64,000 nt of DNA from Pseudomonas sp. Leaf58 (GCF_003627215.1 NZ_CP032677.1:5027501-5091500); one strand, 5' to 3'. Numbered from the stretch's first letter, positions 8,901 to 19,163 are shown. Made by a program: numbers and translations. The notes: generated from the sequence alone by a model not told the origin.

Positions 8901-10577
8901 TCGCGACGTCTGGCTGCGCCTAAAGGCCAGGGGAAAGAATGAGATACGCGGTGCGACTGGGTGCAACCATCCGGCACAGAAGTCGACGACGCATTGCAAC
9001 CCAGCCTCCGAGACCTTGCCCTCCAGCTTGGCAGCCATGGCACTGAGTGTCAGCGCACTGCGCCACTCTCTTGCAAAGCGGGCGACCCGCTCCGGGCGCT
9101 GGTTTGTATCATCCAGTTCTGCCGCCACGTAGGCCGGGTACCGCCCTCCGATATCGACCTGCGCCACCAATTGCCTGGCGGCTTCGGCATCAAGCCAGTC
9201 GGGCGCTGCGTTGCCATCGGAACGCAGAATTTGGGTGATGGCGGCACCTTTGAGTGATGAAAGGTTGCCAATGGCGAATTCGGTGAGGGTTTTCTCGCCG
9301 GCGTAGACTAGCGCCTCTCCCCCGCCGGCCCCCGTTGCCGAGCCCCCCGGTACACCTCGCGCCAGGCTCAGTTGCAAAACCAAGTCATCTGGCGATGTGT
9401 GGTCTTGATGATCCTTGCTCATCTGCTTGCTGAGTTGCTGGCGGGTGTATTCATTCAAGCACTGAATGCCATCCAAAGCAGCTCGCCCCTCGCCGTCGAG
9501 TTGGTCCAGTGCTAGCTGCAACATTGCGCTGCAATAGGCGAAGCTGTCCTGCGCAGAAGCGCTCAGCAGACCAGGAGGCGCTTTCAATGCAGGGGTTTCA
9601 TTGACGTAGCTGGCGAACCAGCGTGCAGGGTCGCTGGTTTGAGCGAAACGCTGCTCGAGCTGCGCAGTGCCCACCACCTGCAGATACCGCAGGCGGTCGA
9701 CCCGACTGAACAGGCTTTCCAGCATCAGGCTAACCTGCTGGGCAAAGACATTGCCCTCGACGCTGTATCGGTGCCAGGACATCTGCTCGAATTGGTAGCG
9801 CTGCGCCAGGTCGTTACGCAGCGCCTGGCCAAATGCCGTTAGTGAAGGATAACTGCGCACAGCGCCCGATGGCGCACACCACAGCACGACCTGGCGCTCA
9901 TCCCACTCGCCAAGTACCAGCATATGGCACTGCAATTCATCGAACTGCAGGGACGCGGCGGTCAAACTCACCTGGACGAAAAACACCTGCGGTTGGTCCG
10001 GGCCGCCTCGGATCAGGCCACGCAAGCACGCCTGCTCCTTGGTATCCAACCCCTGGAGAGGCAGACCGCGCAACAATGCGGTTTGCAGCAGCAATTGCAG
10101 CCAGCGATCCCGACTGACGCCGGCGCTGCCTTGGGCGTTCCAGTATTCAAGCTGGGCATCGCAGAAATATTGCGGCAAACATTCCACCAACGCCTGTAGC
10201 GACGCCGACAAGTCACTGAGCTGCCGCGTATCGAATTCACTGCTTGAGCCGGCGAATCGGTAGGCTGCCGTCAGCCCAAGGTTGTGATAACGCCCATCCA
10301 CCGGCTCCAGATCCAACGGCTCCGCGTCGAGCAGCGCTTGCAGCACACGATCGACGAAAGGCTGCGTAGTCCAGTACGCCGTGGCAGGGTCCGGGCTGTC
10401 GAGCATCAGCGGGTCGGCATCCTCCAGCGCTGGTTGCACCGAGGCCAGCCACGGCAGTTTTGCCAGCAGCACCTTGAGCAGTTGTTGGCTGGCAACCTGC
10501 CGCAGGGTCGGACGGTCACCGAACTGCTGAGCGACAATGTGCTGGAAATCGAACGTTGGGATATCGGGAGTGGACAT
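5901..10577 (-). CDS. Giant protein resembling Pseudomonas dermonecrotic-toxin-like (DUF6543) proteins
   Basis: The protein has 1,558 aa and no signal peptide. I recognise no enzyme motif with certainty. Visible parts: a mostly helical N-terminal half; two similar strand-rich blocks near residues 205-260 and 560-630 (HMLVLGEWDERQVVLWCAP and MYVLFCAEPAVVLLYRPLY); a hydrophobic stretch near 695-730 (WLLFDVATLLVRGPVATVAW); coiled coils about 920-1050; and a C-terminal motif WVAHFHLP...GHLKTWSQRR. That motif and the block style recall the large 'dermonecrotic toxin domain' proteins common in pseudomonads, an assignment made from memory. The start at 10577 was chosen because GGAGG lies 7 nt before it, but only 1 nt before the ATG at 10583. 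Confidence 0.6.
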   Translation of the reverse strand: MSTPDIPTFDFQHIVAQQFGDRPTLRQVASQQLLKVLLAKLPWLASVQPALEDADPLMLDSPDPATAYWTTQPFVDRVLQALLDAEPLDLEPVDGRYHNLGLTAAYRFAGSSSEFDTRQLSDLSASLQALVECLPQYFCDAQLEYWNAQGSAGVSRDRWLQLLLQTALLRGLPLQGLDTKEQACLRGLIRGGPDQPQVFFVQVSLTAASLQFDELQCHMLVLGEWDERQVVLWCAPSGAVRSYPSLTAFGQALRNDLAQRYQFEQMSWHRYSVEGNVFAQQVSLMLESLFSRVDRLRYLQVVGTAQLEQRFAQTSDPARWFASYVNETPALKAPPGLLSASAQDSFAYCSAMLQLALDQLDGEGRAALDGIQCLNEYTRQQLSKQMSKDHQDHTSPDDLVLQLSLARGVPGGSATGAGGGEALVYAGEKTLTEFAIGNLSSLKGAAITQILRSDGNAAPDWLDAEAARQLVAQVDIGGRYPAYVAAELDDTNQRPERVARFAREWRSALTLSAMAAKLEGKVSEAGLQCVVDFCAGWLHPVAPRISFFPLAFRRSQTSRKKDRVRGMYVLFCAEPAVVLLYRPLYTQDTVREYASLEALLESVRESEILQGSLLDWMAQDVRHIYENGGFAEPHITHIGLDPYELPERPKPAVLDIALWRSDLDEKLYSANRDLLVELADMQSVSNVESRWEVLSQGAWLLFDVATLLVRGPVATVAWLVQLLGSLQNDLTSLEQGGEFDRSAAVADLLLNIGMALLHVRQPALAVVPKGEALDASAYEGPALQRGAFSEVGVSPTETPSKALGDLAAIAGQQLDFSWRGNNGFNWLPAFARKKLEAMRSSVALNGLVPMAVGEGAGLYQVDGNHYAVLASDVYRVELKDGNVRVVGKDGSPGPWLARVDGAWRVDNDLRYLGGMPPKAIQEKLAKRFREAHEAVNQFDLRANAAMAECERLSKSVLDLQGRINKLTSLKAIEQAKLGALPEGADTTASVRIIAQYDSRIAQWTVDIANLREETVQSVEKAVEAEAAMLPLLTTLQEPKFANERKKGGWEGTLPLREAQIQVSLIRKNDFIFNELWGLAKYSELGALQQALHGRPLADVGELYVKLRRKLEQVARIQDRMLVAHEHLDALLVDAADQLEITGALPEYTQTVAQLIAQRSFTTVQLRFNQVLNLADLALHLDAPEAQSTLAGYRDEIAGNVMRNAAEAHGELDLVTVSIDDKVVILQEAWDEYTTALLDSERILKEGGALIEPAMLERYREHVRKLKLDAGRRLVEAIREQDGHPQLRQRVPYVVSGDVRRVVRNTEGQLLIGTETTVDGQRVVEVRELFTGAVMSRFDWVDDTWREREDEAPEQADPSYSGDMAMQVQALQDESEGVIDKAKSYVANDIKGASLARLFDRQLARVDQLATTLSDRGGSDMLVKALEHTGDQLRAAKNLQLTLLYTDTRYPSAAALQFLHTQGLIKVEYTERRTMLNGSAFDEYKIMRLTAPGASQGRNLWVAHFHLPSADAFAEQFTEGHLKTWSQRRMSGREEIGSGQRVHRGKLTLEQARGIIPFH

Positions 10578-10651
10578 CGGCATGCCTCCAGGTGAAAGCC
10601 CGGTAGGCTGATGCGAAGGCGGAACAGGCTTGCGCTACATAGTGCTTGAGC

Positions 10652-10690
10652 CAAAAAAAAAGGCCTTGCATCGTCGATGCAAGGCCTTTG
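10652..10690 (-). terminator. Rho-independent terminator of betT
   Basis: A perfect 15-bp stem (10659-10673 with 10675-10689, one-nucleotide centre) is followed on the minus strand by a run of T (A-run at 10653-10661 on the plus strand). It begins 18 bp after the betT stop codon and isolates betT from the giant gene downstream. Confidence 0.9.
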
Positions 10691-10706
10691 CTTTAGCACA
10701 AAGCCA

Positions 10707-12710
10707 TCAGCTGTACACACGCCCCAGCAACTGGCGGTGGCTTTCGAACTGGTCCAGCACGTCACGCACGATCTGCTCTGGCGCAAAGCCCATCAGGTCG
10801 TACTCCTGGCTGCCATCGTGCAGGTAGACCTCGGCACGGTAGAAGCGCTGGCGCACTTCCGGCTCGCCTTCCACCGGTGCTTCGCTCGGCGCGGCCATGT
10901 AGCCGTCCAGGCTCACTTCATAGACGAACGGGTTGCCCTCTTCCATCATCACCCGCAGGCCCATCGTGCTGCGCGACTGACCTACTCGGGTTTCTACGTC
11001 AAAGCCCAGGGTCTGCAACTGCGCGGCAGCTTCTTTCAGCGCCGGGCTGACCTGCTTGTCCATGAACCGCTGGACCACGGCCTGGGTCGGCTGCAGCTCC
11101 AGCTGGGTCAGGCGCTCGCTGAAACCGCGACGGCCACGGGCGGCCAGCTCGGCACGCTCCTGCTCGACCGCCACGTCCTGCTTCATGGCCTTGTACAGGC
11201 CGAACATGAACAGCACCAGCACCACCGAGAACGGCAGGCCCGCCAACACCACCATGGTCTGCATGGCTTCGAAGTTACCGGCGAACAGCAGGCCGATGGT
11301 GACCAGGGTGATGACCACCGACCAGAACACCACCATCCAGTGCGGCGCGTCTTCGTCGACCTTGCCGCCTTTGCACGACAGGTTGGCCATCATTACCGCG
11401 CCGGAGTCGGCCGGGGTGAGGAACAGCACGAAGCCGACGAACACCGCCACACCAATCACGATCTTGGCCGCCGGGAAGTACTCCAGCAGCTGGTAGATCG
11501 ACATCGATGGCTGTTCCAGCGCCGTCTTGCCCAGCTCCACGGCGCCCTGGTTGATCACCAAGTCCAGCGCGGTGTTGCCGAAGATCGACAGCCAGGCCAG
11601 GGTGAAGCCCAGCGGGATCAGCAATACCCCCATGACCAGCTGGCGAACGGTGCGGCCCTTGGAGATTCGGGCGATGAACATGCCGACGAACGGGCCCCAG
11701 GAAATCCACCAAGCCCAGTAGAACACGGTCCACAGGCCCAACCAGCGCTCAGACTTGCCGGCCTCGCCTTCATACACATAGAGGTCGAAGGTTTTCAGCA
11801 CGATACCGTTGAGGTAGTCGCCCATGTTCTGCACAAAGCCATTGAGCAGATACAAGGTTTCGCCGCCCAGCAGCACGAAAATCAACAAACCACTGAACAG
11901 CGCGATGTTCAGGTTGGACAGGCGGCGAATGCCATTTTCCACACCCGATACTGCCGCCACCGTAGCCACACCCGCCATGACCAGAATGACCACCAGCAGG
12001 TTGGTCTTGCTGTGGTCCATGCCGAACAAGTACTCAAGGCCAGACGACACCTGCATCGAACCGATACCCAGGTTGGTCACCAGGCCCAGCAGGGTGACGA
12101 ACATGCCGAAGATATCCACGGCATTGCCGGCCGCGCCCTTGACCCAGCGCTCACCCACCAGCGGGTACAGCGCCGAGCGCAGTGCCAGTGGCTGGTTGTG
12201 GCGGTAGGCGAAGTAACCCACGGCCAGGCCGACCAGGGCGTAGATCGCCCAGCCATGCAGGCCCCAGTGCAGGAAAGTCAGCTGCAGGCCTTGGCGTGCG
12301 GCCTCGAGGCTGGCGGGGGTGCCTTCCGGTGGGTTGAAGTAGTGGTCCAGTGGCTCGGAGGCACCGAAGTACAACAACGAAATGCCAATTCCGGAAGAAA
12401 ACAGCATGCCGGCCCAGGCGCCGTAGCTGAAGTCGGGCTGGTCGTCCTTGCCGCCAAGCTTGAGGCTGCCATAGTCGGAAAACGCCAGGTAGACGACAAA
12501 CACCAGGTAGCCGCAGATGACCAGCATGTAGTACCAGCCAAAGGTGCGCGTGAGCCACTTCTGGGCCACGCCCAGCACCTGGCCGGCGGTTTCGGGTACA
12601 GCGATCAGCAAGGCAGTCAGAACGAGGATCATCAGCGCGGAGGTGAAGAACACCACGCGGTTGACCCGTACCCTCTCGGCGGGGGGCTTGGTAAGTGAGG
12701 CAGAACTCAT
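10707..12710 (-). CDS. betT: BCCT-family choline/betaine transporter BetT
   Basis: This 667-aa membrane protein has about 12 helices and the BCCT signature region (FYWAWWISWGPFVGMFIARI). It ends in a roughly 150-residue hydrophilic C-terminal domain, as in osmoregulated BetT proteins, where this tail senses osmotic strength. It imports choline with H+ or Na+, feeding BetA and BetB encoded divergently. The start MSSASLTKPP at 12710 was chosen because it precedes the cytoplasmic N-tail without extra residues; an upstream in-frame ATG would add 14 residues of poor character. It has its own terminator downstream. Synteny with betIBA supports choline as substrate. Confidence 0.93.
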   Translation of the reverse strand: MSSASLTKPPAERVRVNRVVFFTSALMILVLTALLIAVPETAGQVLGVAQKWLTRTFGWYYMLVICGYLVFVVYLAFSDYGSLKLGGKDDQPDFSYGAWAGMLFSSGIGISLLYFGASEPLDHYFNPPEGTPASLEAARQGLQLTFLHWGLHGWAIYALVGLAVGYFAYRHNQPLALRSALYPLVGERWVKGAAGNAVDIFGMFVTLLGLVTNLGIGSMQVSSGLEYLFGMDHSKTNLLVVILVMAGVATVAAVSGVENGIRRLSNLNIALFSGLLIFVLLGGETLYLLNGFVQNMGDYLNGIVLKTFDLYVYEGEAGKSERWLGLWTVFYWAWWISWGPFVGMFIARISKGRTVRQLVMGVLLIPLGFTLAWLSIFGNTALDLVINQGAVELGKTALEQPSMSIYQLLEYFPAAKIVIGVAVFVGFVLFLTPADSGAVMMANLSCKGGKVDEDAPHWMVVFWSVVITLVTIGLLFAGNFEAMQTMVVLAGLPFSVVLVLFMFGLYKAMKQDVAVEQERAELAARGRRGFSERLTQLELQPTQAVVQRFMDKQVSPALKEAAAQLQTLGFDVETRVGQSRSTMGLRVMMEEGNPFVYEVSLDGYMAAPSEAPVEGEPEVRQRFYRAEVYLHDGSQEYDLMGFAPEQIVRDVLDQFESHRQLLGRVYS

Positions 12711-13186
12711 TGCACGAATGCTCCGGGCAGTACGGCTGTGGAGGCTAATCAATCTTTCCCGAGCAATTGGTGGAATATCCCCACTGCATCAGGTGTTATA
12801 AAAGCACCCTGGAAACCGTGATCCCGAATCGATACGTTGCAAAAAACAGTCAGGTGGTCTGCTGAAAATGCCACGCCCTCCGCGGAGGTGCGCGCATTGG
12901 TCACAGATCACCCCGCCCGCTCCAAGGGCCCGCCGCAGGGTCCATGACCGCACGGCAGAATCTGCATTTCGCATCGCTCATGCCCGTCAACGCCTTGTAT
13001 TCCGGGGGTTACGCGATTTCCTGGGGTGTCAATCCATGCCTTTTCGACGGCCTGAATAACTGTCAATGGCACAAATTGTCGCAGAGCTTATTCTTTATTG
13101 ATTGAACGTTCAATCAAAACAAAATAGACTGGCCTTCGCCGAGTCAGCCGCTTGTCGTCTGCTCGCAGGCCTGAGGAGATAGCGAG
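12711..13186. promoter_or_regulatory. Divergent betT / betIBA control region
   Basis: This 476-bp non-coding region holds the outward promoters of betT (left) and betIBA (right). I see a BetI-type operator near the betI end (listed separately) and no open frame with coding character. No equivalent full palindrome is visible close to betT, so betT may be controlled from the same operator at a distance or by another regulator. Confidence 0.7.
13098..13130 (+). promoter_or_regulatory. BetI operator overlapping a candidate sigma-70 promoter of betIBA
   Basis: TTGATTGAACGTTCAATCAA at 13098-13117 is a perfect 20-bp palindrome of the kind bound by BetI (a choline-responsive TetR repressor). A -35 box TTGAAC (13102-13107), 17-bp spacer and -10 box TAGACT (13125-13130) can be drawn so that the operator covers the -35 element. 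That would explain repression by BetI. The transcription start is inferred, not known. Confidence 0.75.
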
Positions 13187-13843
13187 ATGCCCAAGGTCGG
13201 TATGCAACCCATCCGCCGCCAGCAGTTGATCGAAGCCACGCTGCAGGCGGTCGATCAGGTCGGTCTGGGGGACGCCAGCATTGCGCTGATTGCCCGTTTG
13301 GCCGGTGTGTCGAACGGCATCATCAGTCACTACTTTCGGGACAAGAACGGCCTGATCGCAGCGACGATGGGTTACATCATGAACATGCTTAACGAAGGCG
13401 TTAGAGCGCGTCGCCTGGCCCTGACGGACGCCAGCCCGCGCGCCCACCTGAAAGTGATCATCGAGGGCAACTTCGATGCCAGCCAGGTGAACGGCCCGGC
13501 GATGAAAACCTGGTTGGCCTTCTGGGCTTCCAGCATGCACCAGCCCGACTTGCACAGGTTGCAGCGGATCAACGACCACCGCTTGTATTCCAACCTGTGC
13601 TGCCAGTTCCGCCGCGCCCTGCCGCTCTACCATGCGCGCAAGGCAGCCCGCGGCCTGGCGGCTTTGATCGACGGCTTGTGGCTGCGTGGCGCCCTGTCGG
13701 GTGATGCATTCGACACCGACCAGGCAATACGGATTGCTTACGAATACATGGATCTACAACTGGCTAAACAGCACACCCTGGGTACAAACGACCAGGCCGC
13801 TGAACAGCCGCGCACGGCCCTTGCCAACACGGCAGGAGCGTGA
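13187..13843 (+). CDS. betI: Choline-responsive TetR-family repressor BetI
   Basis: The protein has 218 aa: an N-terminal TetR helix-turn-helix (about residues 10-55, with [19 protein letters not shown]) and a C-terminal ligand-binding domain of the BetI type (about 65-190). It represses the bet genes in the absence of choline. A strong GAGGAG lies 8 nt before the ATG. It is the first gene of betIBA; betB begins 38 bp later. The palindrome just upstream indicates autoregulation. The roughly 25-residue C-terminal tail is hydrophilic and variable. Confidence 0.97.
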   Translation: MPKVGMQPIRRQQLIEATLQAVDQVGLGDASIALIARLAGVSNGIISHYFRDKNGLIAATMGYIMNMLNEGVRARRLALTDASPRAHLKVIIEGNFDASQVNGPAMKTWLAFWASSMHQPDLHRLQRINDHRLYSNLCCQFRRALPLYHARKAARGLAALIDGLWLRGALSGDAFDTDQAIRIAYEYMDLQLAKQHTLGTNDQAAEQPRTALANTAGA

Positions 13844-13881
13844 CGCGCTAGCCAACCACACACTGCACTTGCGAGGACACT

Positions 13882-15354
13882 ATGGCCCGTTTCGGAACGC
13901 AAAAACTCTACATTGATGGCGCTTACGTCGACGCTGGCAGCGATGCCACCTTCGAAGCCATCAACCCGGCTACTGGCGAAGTCCTCGCCCACGTGCAACG
14001 TGCCACTGAGGCTGACGTCGAGAAAGCCGTGGAAAGCGCCGAGCGTGGCCAGAAAGTCTGGGCCGCGATGACCGCCATGCAGCGTTCACGCATCCTGCGC
14101 CGCGCCGTCGACATCCTGCGCGAGCGCAACGACGAGCTGGCTATGCTGGAAACCCTGGACACCGGCAAGTCGTATTCCGAAACCCGCTACGTCGACATCG
14201 TCACCGGCGCCGACGTGCTGGAATACTACGCAGGCCTGGTGCCGGCTATCGAAGGCGAGCAAATCCCGCTGCGTGAGTCGTCCTTCGTCTACACCCGCCG
14301 CGAGCCGCTGGGCGTTACCGCCGGTATCGGCGCCTGGAACTACCCGATCCAGATCGCCCTGTGGAAATCCGCCCCGGCCCTGGCCGCCGGCAATGCGATG
14401 ATCTTCAAGCCGTCCGAAGTCACCTCGCTGACCACCCTGAAACTGGCCGAAATCTACACCGAAGCCGGCCTGCCGAACGGCGTGTTCAACGTGCTGACCG
14501 GCAGCGGCCGCGAAGTCGGCACCTGGCTGACCGAGCACCCGCGCATCGAAAAAGTCTCCTTCACCGGCGGCACCACCACTGGCAAGAAGGTCATGGCCAG
14601 CGCCTCGAGCTCGTCGCTCAAGGAAGTCACCATGGAACTGGGCGGCAAGTCGCCATTGATCATCTGCGCCGACGCCGACCTGGACAAGGCCGCCGACATC
14701 GCCATGATGGCCAACTTCTACAGCTCGGGCCAGGTGTGCACCAACGGCACCCGCGTCTTCATCCCAACCGAGATGAAAGCTGCTTTCGAAGCCAAGATCG
14801 CCGAACGCGTTGCCCGTATCCGTGTTGGCAACCCAGAAGACGAAAACACCAACTTCGGCCCGCTGGTCAGCTTCCAGCACATGGAAAGCGTGCTTGGCTA
14901 CATCGCCAAGGGTAAAGAAGAAGGTGCCCGCGTGCTGTGCGGCGGCGAGCGTCTGACTGCCGGTGATTTCGCCAAGGGCGCCTTCGTCGCCCCGACCGTG
15001 TTCACCGACTGCACCGATGACATGACCATCGTCAAGGAAGAGATCTTTGGCCCGGTGATGAGCATCCTCACCTACGAAACCGAAGAAGAAGTGATCCGTC
15101 GCGCCAACGACACCGAGTACGGCCTGGCCGCCGGTGTGTGCACCAACGACATTACCCGCGCCCACCGCATCATCCACAAGCTTGAAGCCGGTATCTGCTG
15201 GATCAACGCCTGGGGTGAATCGCCTGCCGAAATGCCGGTGGGTGGCTACAAGCAGTCGGGCGTCGGCCGTGAGAACGGCGTCAGCTCGCTGGCTCAATAC
15301 ACTCGCATCAAGTCGGTCCAGGTCGAGCTGGGCGGCTACAACTCGGTCTTCTAA
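13882..15354 (+). CDS. betB: Betaine aldehyde dehydrogenase BetB
   Basis: This is a 490-aa NAD(P)+-dependent aldehyde dehydrogenase that oxidises betaine aldehyde to glycine betaine. The general-base Glu lies in [10 protein letters not shown], the catalytic Cys in [13 protein letters not shown], and the cofactor-binding motif is [11 protein letters not shown]. The length matches the family. GAGGA lies 4 nt before the ATG. It is the middle gene of betIBA, with betA 78 bp downstream. In pseudomonads this step supports both osmoprotection and growth on choline. Confidence 0.97.
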   Translation: MARFGTQKLYIDGAYVDAGSDATFEAINPATGEVLAHVQRATEADVEKAVESAERGQKVWAAMTAMQRSRILRRAVDILRERNDELAMLETLDTGKSYSETRYVDIVTGADVLEYYAGLVPAIEGEQIPLRESSFVYTRREPLGVTAGIGAWNYPIQIALWKSAPALAAGNAMIFKPSEVTSLTTLKLAEIYTEAGLPNGVFNVLTGSGREVGTWLTEHPRIEKVSFTGGTTTGKKVMASASSSSLKEVTMELGGKSPLIICADADLDKAADIAMMANFYSSGQVCTNGTRVFIPTEMKAAFEAKIAERVARIRVGNPEDENTNFGPLVSFQHMESVLGYIAKGKEEGARVLCGGERLTAGDFAKGAFVAPTVFTDCTDDMTIVKEEIFGPVMSILTYETEEEVIRRANDTEYGLAAGVCTNDITRAHRIIHKLEAGICWINAWGESPAEMPVGGYKQSGVGRENGVSSLAQYTRIKSVQVELGGYNSVF

Positions 15355-15432
15355 GGCCTTGTACAGCCACGCCCGTGCCGCCGTGCACGGGCGTTTCCGC
15401 TCCCTGATCACCGCCAACACGAGGGTACTTTC

Positions 15433-17130
15433 ATGTCCCAAGAATTCGATTACATCATCGTCGGTGCCGGTTCGGCCGGTAACACCCTGGCTACCCGCCT
15501 GACCGAAGACGCCGGCGTCACCGTACTGTTGCTGGAAGCCGGTGGCCCCGACTACCGCTTCGACTTCCGCACCCAGATGCCAGCCGCCCTGGCCTTCCCG
15601 CTGCAGGGCCGCCGCTACAACTGGGCTTACGAGACCGACCCAGAGCCGCACATGGACGGCCGCCGCATGGAATGTGGCCGCGGCAAGGGCCTGGGGGGCT
15701 CGTCGCTGATCAACGGCATGTGCTACATCCGCGGCAACGCCATGGACTTCGACGGCTGGGCAGAACTGCCAGGCCTGGAAGACTGGACCTACCTGGACTG
15801 CCTGCCGTACTTCCGCAAAGCCGAAACCCGCGACATCGGCCCGAACGACTACCACGGCGGCGATGGTCCGGTCAGTGTTGCAACGCCTAAAGCCGGCAAC
15901 AACCCGCTGTTCCACGCCATGGTCGAGGCCGGCGTGCAGGCTGGCTACCCGCGCACCGAAGACCTGAATGGCTATCAGCAGGAAGGCTTTGGCCCGATGG
16001 ACCGTTCGGTAACCAAGAACGGCCGCCGTTCCAGCACCGCCCGCGGCTACCTGGACCAGGCCAAGAAGCGCCCGAACCTGACCATCGTCACCCACGCGCT
16101 CAGCGACCGTGTGCTGTTCGACGGCAAGCGTGCGATTGGCGTGACCTACCTGGTCGGCGATAGCGAAGAGCGTGTAGAAGCTCGCGCCCGCAAGGAAGTA
16201 ATCGTCAGCTCCGGCGCCATCGCCTCACCGCAACTGCTGCAGCGCTCCGGCGTCGGCCCGCGCGCCTTGCTGGAAAGCCTCGACATCCCGGTAGTGCACG
16301 ACCTGCCAGGTGTTGGCGAAAACCTGCAGGACCACCTGGAACTGTACCTGCAGTACGCCTGCACCCAGCCGGTGTCGCTGTACCCATCGTTGCTGTGGTG
16401 GAACCAGCCGGCCATCGGTGCCGAGTGGCTGTTCAACGGCACCGGCATCGGCGCCAGCAACCAGTTCGAGGCCGGTGGTTTCATCCGCACCCGCCCTGAG
16501 TTCAAGTGGCCGAACATTCAGTACCACTTCCTGCCGGTTGCCATTAACTACAACGGCTCCAACGGCGTGAAGGAACACGGTTTCCAGGCGCACATGGGCT
16601 CGATGCGTTCGCCAAGCCGTGGCCGTATCCAGGCTAAGTCGAAGGACCCGCGCCAGCACCCGAGCATCCTGTTCAACTACATGGCCACCGAGCAGGACTG
16701 GCAGGAGTTCCGTGACGGCATCCGCCTGACCCGCGAAATCATGGCCCAGCCGGCGCTGGACCCATATCGCGGTCGCGAGATCAGCCCGGGCGCGCACGTG
16801 CAAACCGACGAAGAGCTGGACAAGTTCATCCGTGAGCACGCCGAAACCGCCTTCCACCCGTCCTGCTCGTGCAAAATGGGCACCGACGACATGGCAGTGG
16901 TCGACGGCGAAGGCCGTGTACACGGCATGCAGGGCCTGCGTGTGGTCGACGCGTCGATCATGCCGATCATCATCACCGGCAACCTCAACGCCACCACGAT
17001 CATGATTGCCGAGAAAATTTCGGACAAGATCCGCAAGCGCAAGCCGCTGCCGCGCAGCACCGCCAAGTACTACGTGGCCAACGGTGCACCGGTGAAGGGC
17101 AAGCCTATGCGCGAGGTGAAGCAGGCATAA
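15433..17130 (+). CDS. betA: Choline dehydrogenase BetA
   Basis: This is a 565-aa FAD-dependent GMC oxidoreductase, membrane-associated, that oxidises choline to betaine aldehyde and passes electrons to the respiratory chain. The N-terminal dinucleotide fold [17 protein letters not shown], the ADP-binding Glu in LLLEAGG, the GMC signatures ([15 protein letters not shown] and [16 protein letters not shown]) and the catalytic His region HPSCSCKMG are all present. It is the last gene of betIBA. A pair of inverted REP elements follows the stop codon. Confidence 0.97.
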   Translation: MSQEFDYIIVGAGSAGNTLATRLTEDAGVTVLLLEAGGPDYRFDFRTQMPAALAFPLQGRRYNWAYETDPEPHMDGRRMECGRGKGLGGSSLINGMCYIRGNAMDFDGWAELPGLEDWTYLDCLPYFRKAETRDIGPNDYHGGDGPVSVATPKAGNNPLFHAMVEAGVQAGYPRTEDLNGYQQEGFGPMDRSVTKNGRRSSTARGYLDQAKKRPNLTIVTHALSDRVLFDGKRAIGVTYLVGDSEERVEARARKEVIVSSGAIASPQLLQRSGVGPRALLESLDIPVVHDLPGVGENLQDHLELYLQYACTQPVSLYPSLLWWNQPAIGAEWLFNGTGIGASNQFEAGGFIRTRPEFKWPNIQYHFLPVAINYNGSNGVKEHGFQAHMGSMRSPSRGRIQAKSKDPRQHPSILFNYMATEQDWQEFRDGIRLTREIMAQPALDPYRGREISPGAHVQTDEELDKFIREHAETAFHPSCSCKMGTDDMAVVDGEGRVHGMQGLRVVDASIMPIIITGNLNATTIMIAEKISDKIRKRKPLPRSTAKYYVANGAPVKGKPMREVKQA

Positions 17131-17137
17131 ACCTGCA

Positions 17138-17235
17138 CCGGCCTCTTCGCGGCTAAAGCCGCTCCCACAGGGATACCACCGCCTTCTAGGGCTGTGGAGT
17201 ACTTGTGGGGGCGGCTTTAGCCGCAAAAGGGCCCG
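17138..17235. repeat. Inverted pair of REP elements (BIME) after betA
   Basis: Two copies of the P. putida-type 35-bp REP core lie in opposite orientation, at 17138-17172 (GGCCTCTTCGCGGCTAAAGC...) and 17202-17235. Each contains the palindrome GCGGCTAAAGCCGC or its complement. Such pairs fold into stable hairpins and often sit at the ends of transcription units. Confidence 0.9.
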
Positions 17236-17385
17236 CCCAGGCAACCCACCCAAAGGCACCCATCGCGGTGCCTTTCGCACATCTGCAGAAACGCTTTACA
17301 TGCTGCCAATTCATCAGGTTAGAATCATTTGGCACGCGACTTGCCAGTCAAGCCCCTTTCCCGCGATATCCCGGAGTACCTGCCT

Positions 17386-19128
17386 TTGGATGCAAGCACC
17401 ATCAACAGCCTGTTCTTGATCGGCGCATTGCTGGTGGGCGCAAGTATCCTGGTCAGTTCGCTGTCGTCGCGCCTGGGCATCCCTATTCTGGTCATCATCC
17501 TCGCCGTCGGCATGGTCGCCGGTGTCGACGGTGGCGGCATCATCTTCAACAACTACCCAACCGCCTACCTGGTCGGCAACCTGGCACTGGCCGTAATCCT
17601 GCTGGACGGCGGCCTGCGCACGCGGGTGGCGAGTTTCCGCGTGGCGCTGTGGCCGGCGCTGTCGCTGGCCACCGTAGGGGTCATGATCACTACTGCCCTT
17701 ACCGGTTTGGTTGCCGCCTGGCTGTTCAACCTGAGCCTGATCCAGGGCCTGTTGATCGGCGCCATCGTTGGCTCCACCGACGCCGCGGCAGTGTTCTCAC
17801 TGCTGGGCGGCAAAGGCCTGAACGAGCGGGTCACCGCCACCCTCGAGATCGAGTCGGGCAGCAACGACCCGATGGCTGTGTTCCTCACCGTCACCCTCAT
17901 CGACATGATCGCCAGCGGCCAAACCGGCCTGCACTGGAGCCTGCTCACCCACTTGCTGCGCGAATTCGGTATCGGCGGGCTGCTGGGCCTGGGCGGTGGC
18001 TGGGTGATGCTGCAACTGGTCAACCGCATCAACCTGGCCGGCGGGCTTTACCCTATTCTGGTGATCGCCGGCGGCCTGGCGGTGTTTTCGCTGACCAACG
18101 CCCTGCACGGCAGTGGCTTCCTTGCCGTGTACCTGTGCGGCCTGGTGCTGGGCAACAAACCGATCCGCAGCCGCCACGGCATCCTGCACATGCTCGATGG
18201 CATGGCTTGGCTGGCCCAGATCGGCATGTTCCTGGTACTGGGCTTGCTGGTCACGCCGCACGACCTGCTGCCCATCGCCCTGCCTGCGCTAGGCCTGGCT
18301 CTGTGGATGATCCTGGTGGCACGCCCGCTGTCGGTGGTCGCTGCACTGCTGCCGTTCAAGGCCTTCCATGGCCGCGAGAAGGGTTTCATTTCCTGGGTCG
18401 GCCTACGCGGCGCGGTACCGATCATCCTGGCGGTATTCCCGCTGATGGCCGGCTTGCCGGACGCCCAGCTGTTCTTCAACCTGGCCTTCTTCATCGTGCT
18501 GGTGTCGCTGCTGGTACAAGGCACCAGCCTGCCGTGGATGGCCAAGTTGCTGAAAGTGACGGTACCACCAGACCCAGCGCCCATCTCGCGCTCCGCGCTG
18601 GAAGTGCACATCACCAGCGAGTGGGAAATGTTCGTCTACCGCCTGGGCGCCGAAAAATGGTGCATCGGCGCCGCCCTGCGCGAGCTGAAAATGCCCGAAG
18701 GTACGCGGATTGCCGCGCTGTTCCGCGGCGAGCAGCTGCTGCACCCTTCGGGCAGTACCGTGCTGGAAGTGGACGACATGCTCTGCGTGATCGGCCATGA
18801 GCACAACCTGCCGGCCTTGGGCAAACTGTTCAGCCAGGCACCACAACGTGGCCTGGACCTGCGCTTTTTCGGCGACTTCGTGCTCGAAGGCGATGCCGAA
18901 CTGGGCGCGGTGGCCGCGCTGTACGGCCTGAAACTCGACGGCCTGGACGCGAAAATGCCGTTGGCCCAGTTCATCCGACAGAAGGTCGGAGGCGCTCCAG
19001 TAGTGGGTGACCAGGTCGAATGGCATGGCACGATCTGGACCGTGGCGACCATGGACGGGAACAAGATCCAGAAAGTAGGCGTCAGATTCCCCGAAGGAAC
19101 GCGACCCGGACCAGGATTGTTCCTCTAA
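17386..19128 (+). CDS. cvrA: K+/H+ antiporter, CPA1 family (CvrA/NhaP2)
   Basis: The protein has 580 aa, almost the same as E. coli CvrA (578). About 13 membrane helices cover residues 1-400, including [16 protein letters not shown] and [13 protein letters not shown], which carry the ion-binding acidic residues. Cytoplasmic TrkA_C (about 405-485) and CorC/HlyC-type (about 495-575) domains follow. It extrudes K+ in exchange for protons. The start is a TTG at 17386 ([12 protein letters not shown] follows, aligning with CvrA residue 2), with GGAG 10 nt upstream. An earlier TTG at 17329 would add 19 residues not found in relatives. Confidence 0.9.
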   Translation: MDASTINSLFLIGALLVGASILVSSLSSRLGIPILVIILAVGMVAGVDGGGIIFNNYPTAYLVGNLALAVILLDGGLRTRVASFRVALWPALSLATVGVMITTALTGLVAAWLFNLSLIQGLLIGAIVGSTDAAAVFSLLGGKGLNERVTATLEIESGSNDPMAVFLTVTLIDMIASGQTGLHWSLLTHLLREFGIGGLLGLGGGWVMLQLVNRINLAGGLYPILVIAGGLAVFSLTNALHGSGFLAVYLCGLVLGNKPIRSRHGILHMLDGMAWLAQIGMFLVLGLLVTPHDLLPIALPALGLALWMILVARPLSVVAALLPFKAFHGREKGFISWVGLRGAVPIILAVFPLMAGLPDAQLFFNLAFFIVLVSLLVQGTSLPWMAKLLKVTVPPDPAPISRSALEVHITSEWEMFVYRLGAEKWCIGAALRELKMPEGTRIAALFRGEQLLHPSGSTVLEVDDMLCVIGHEHNLPALGKLFSQAPQRGLDLRFFGDFVLEGDAELGAVAALYGLKLDGLDAKMPLAQFIRQKVGGAPVVGDQVEWHGTIWTVATMDGNKIQKVGVRFPEGTRPGPGLFL

Positions 19129-19163
19129 ACTTCGTTTCTGCCGGATCCACAAGTAGTCTGCCT

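Noticed and set aside
10677..12698. 673-codon plus-strand frame opposite betT
   Set aside because: It is His/Gln-rich and complementary to a clear BCCT transporter, with no ribosome binding site.
13069..13085. TGGCAC...TTGTC as a sigma-54 promoter of betIBA
   Set aside because: The spacing between the GG and the second element is too short and the GC of the -12 box is missing.
14086..16095. 669-codon minus-strand frame across betB and betA
   Set aside because: It spans two well-supported genes and their intergenic gap; it is an antisense shadow.
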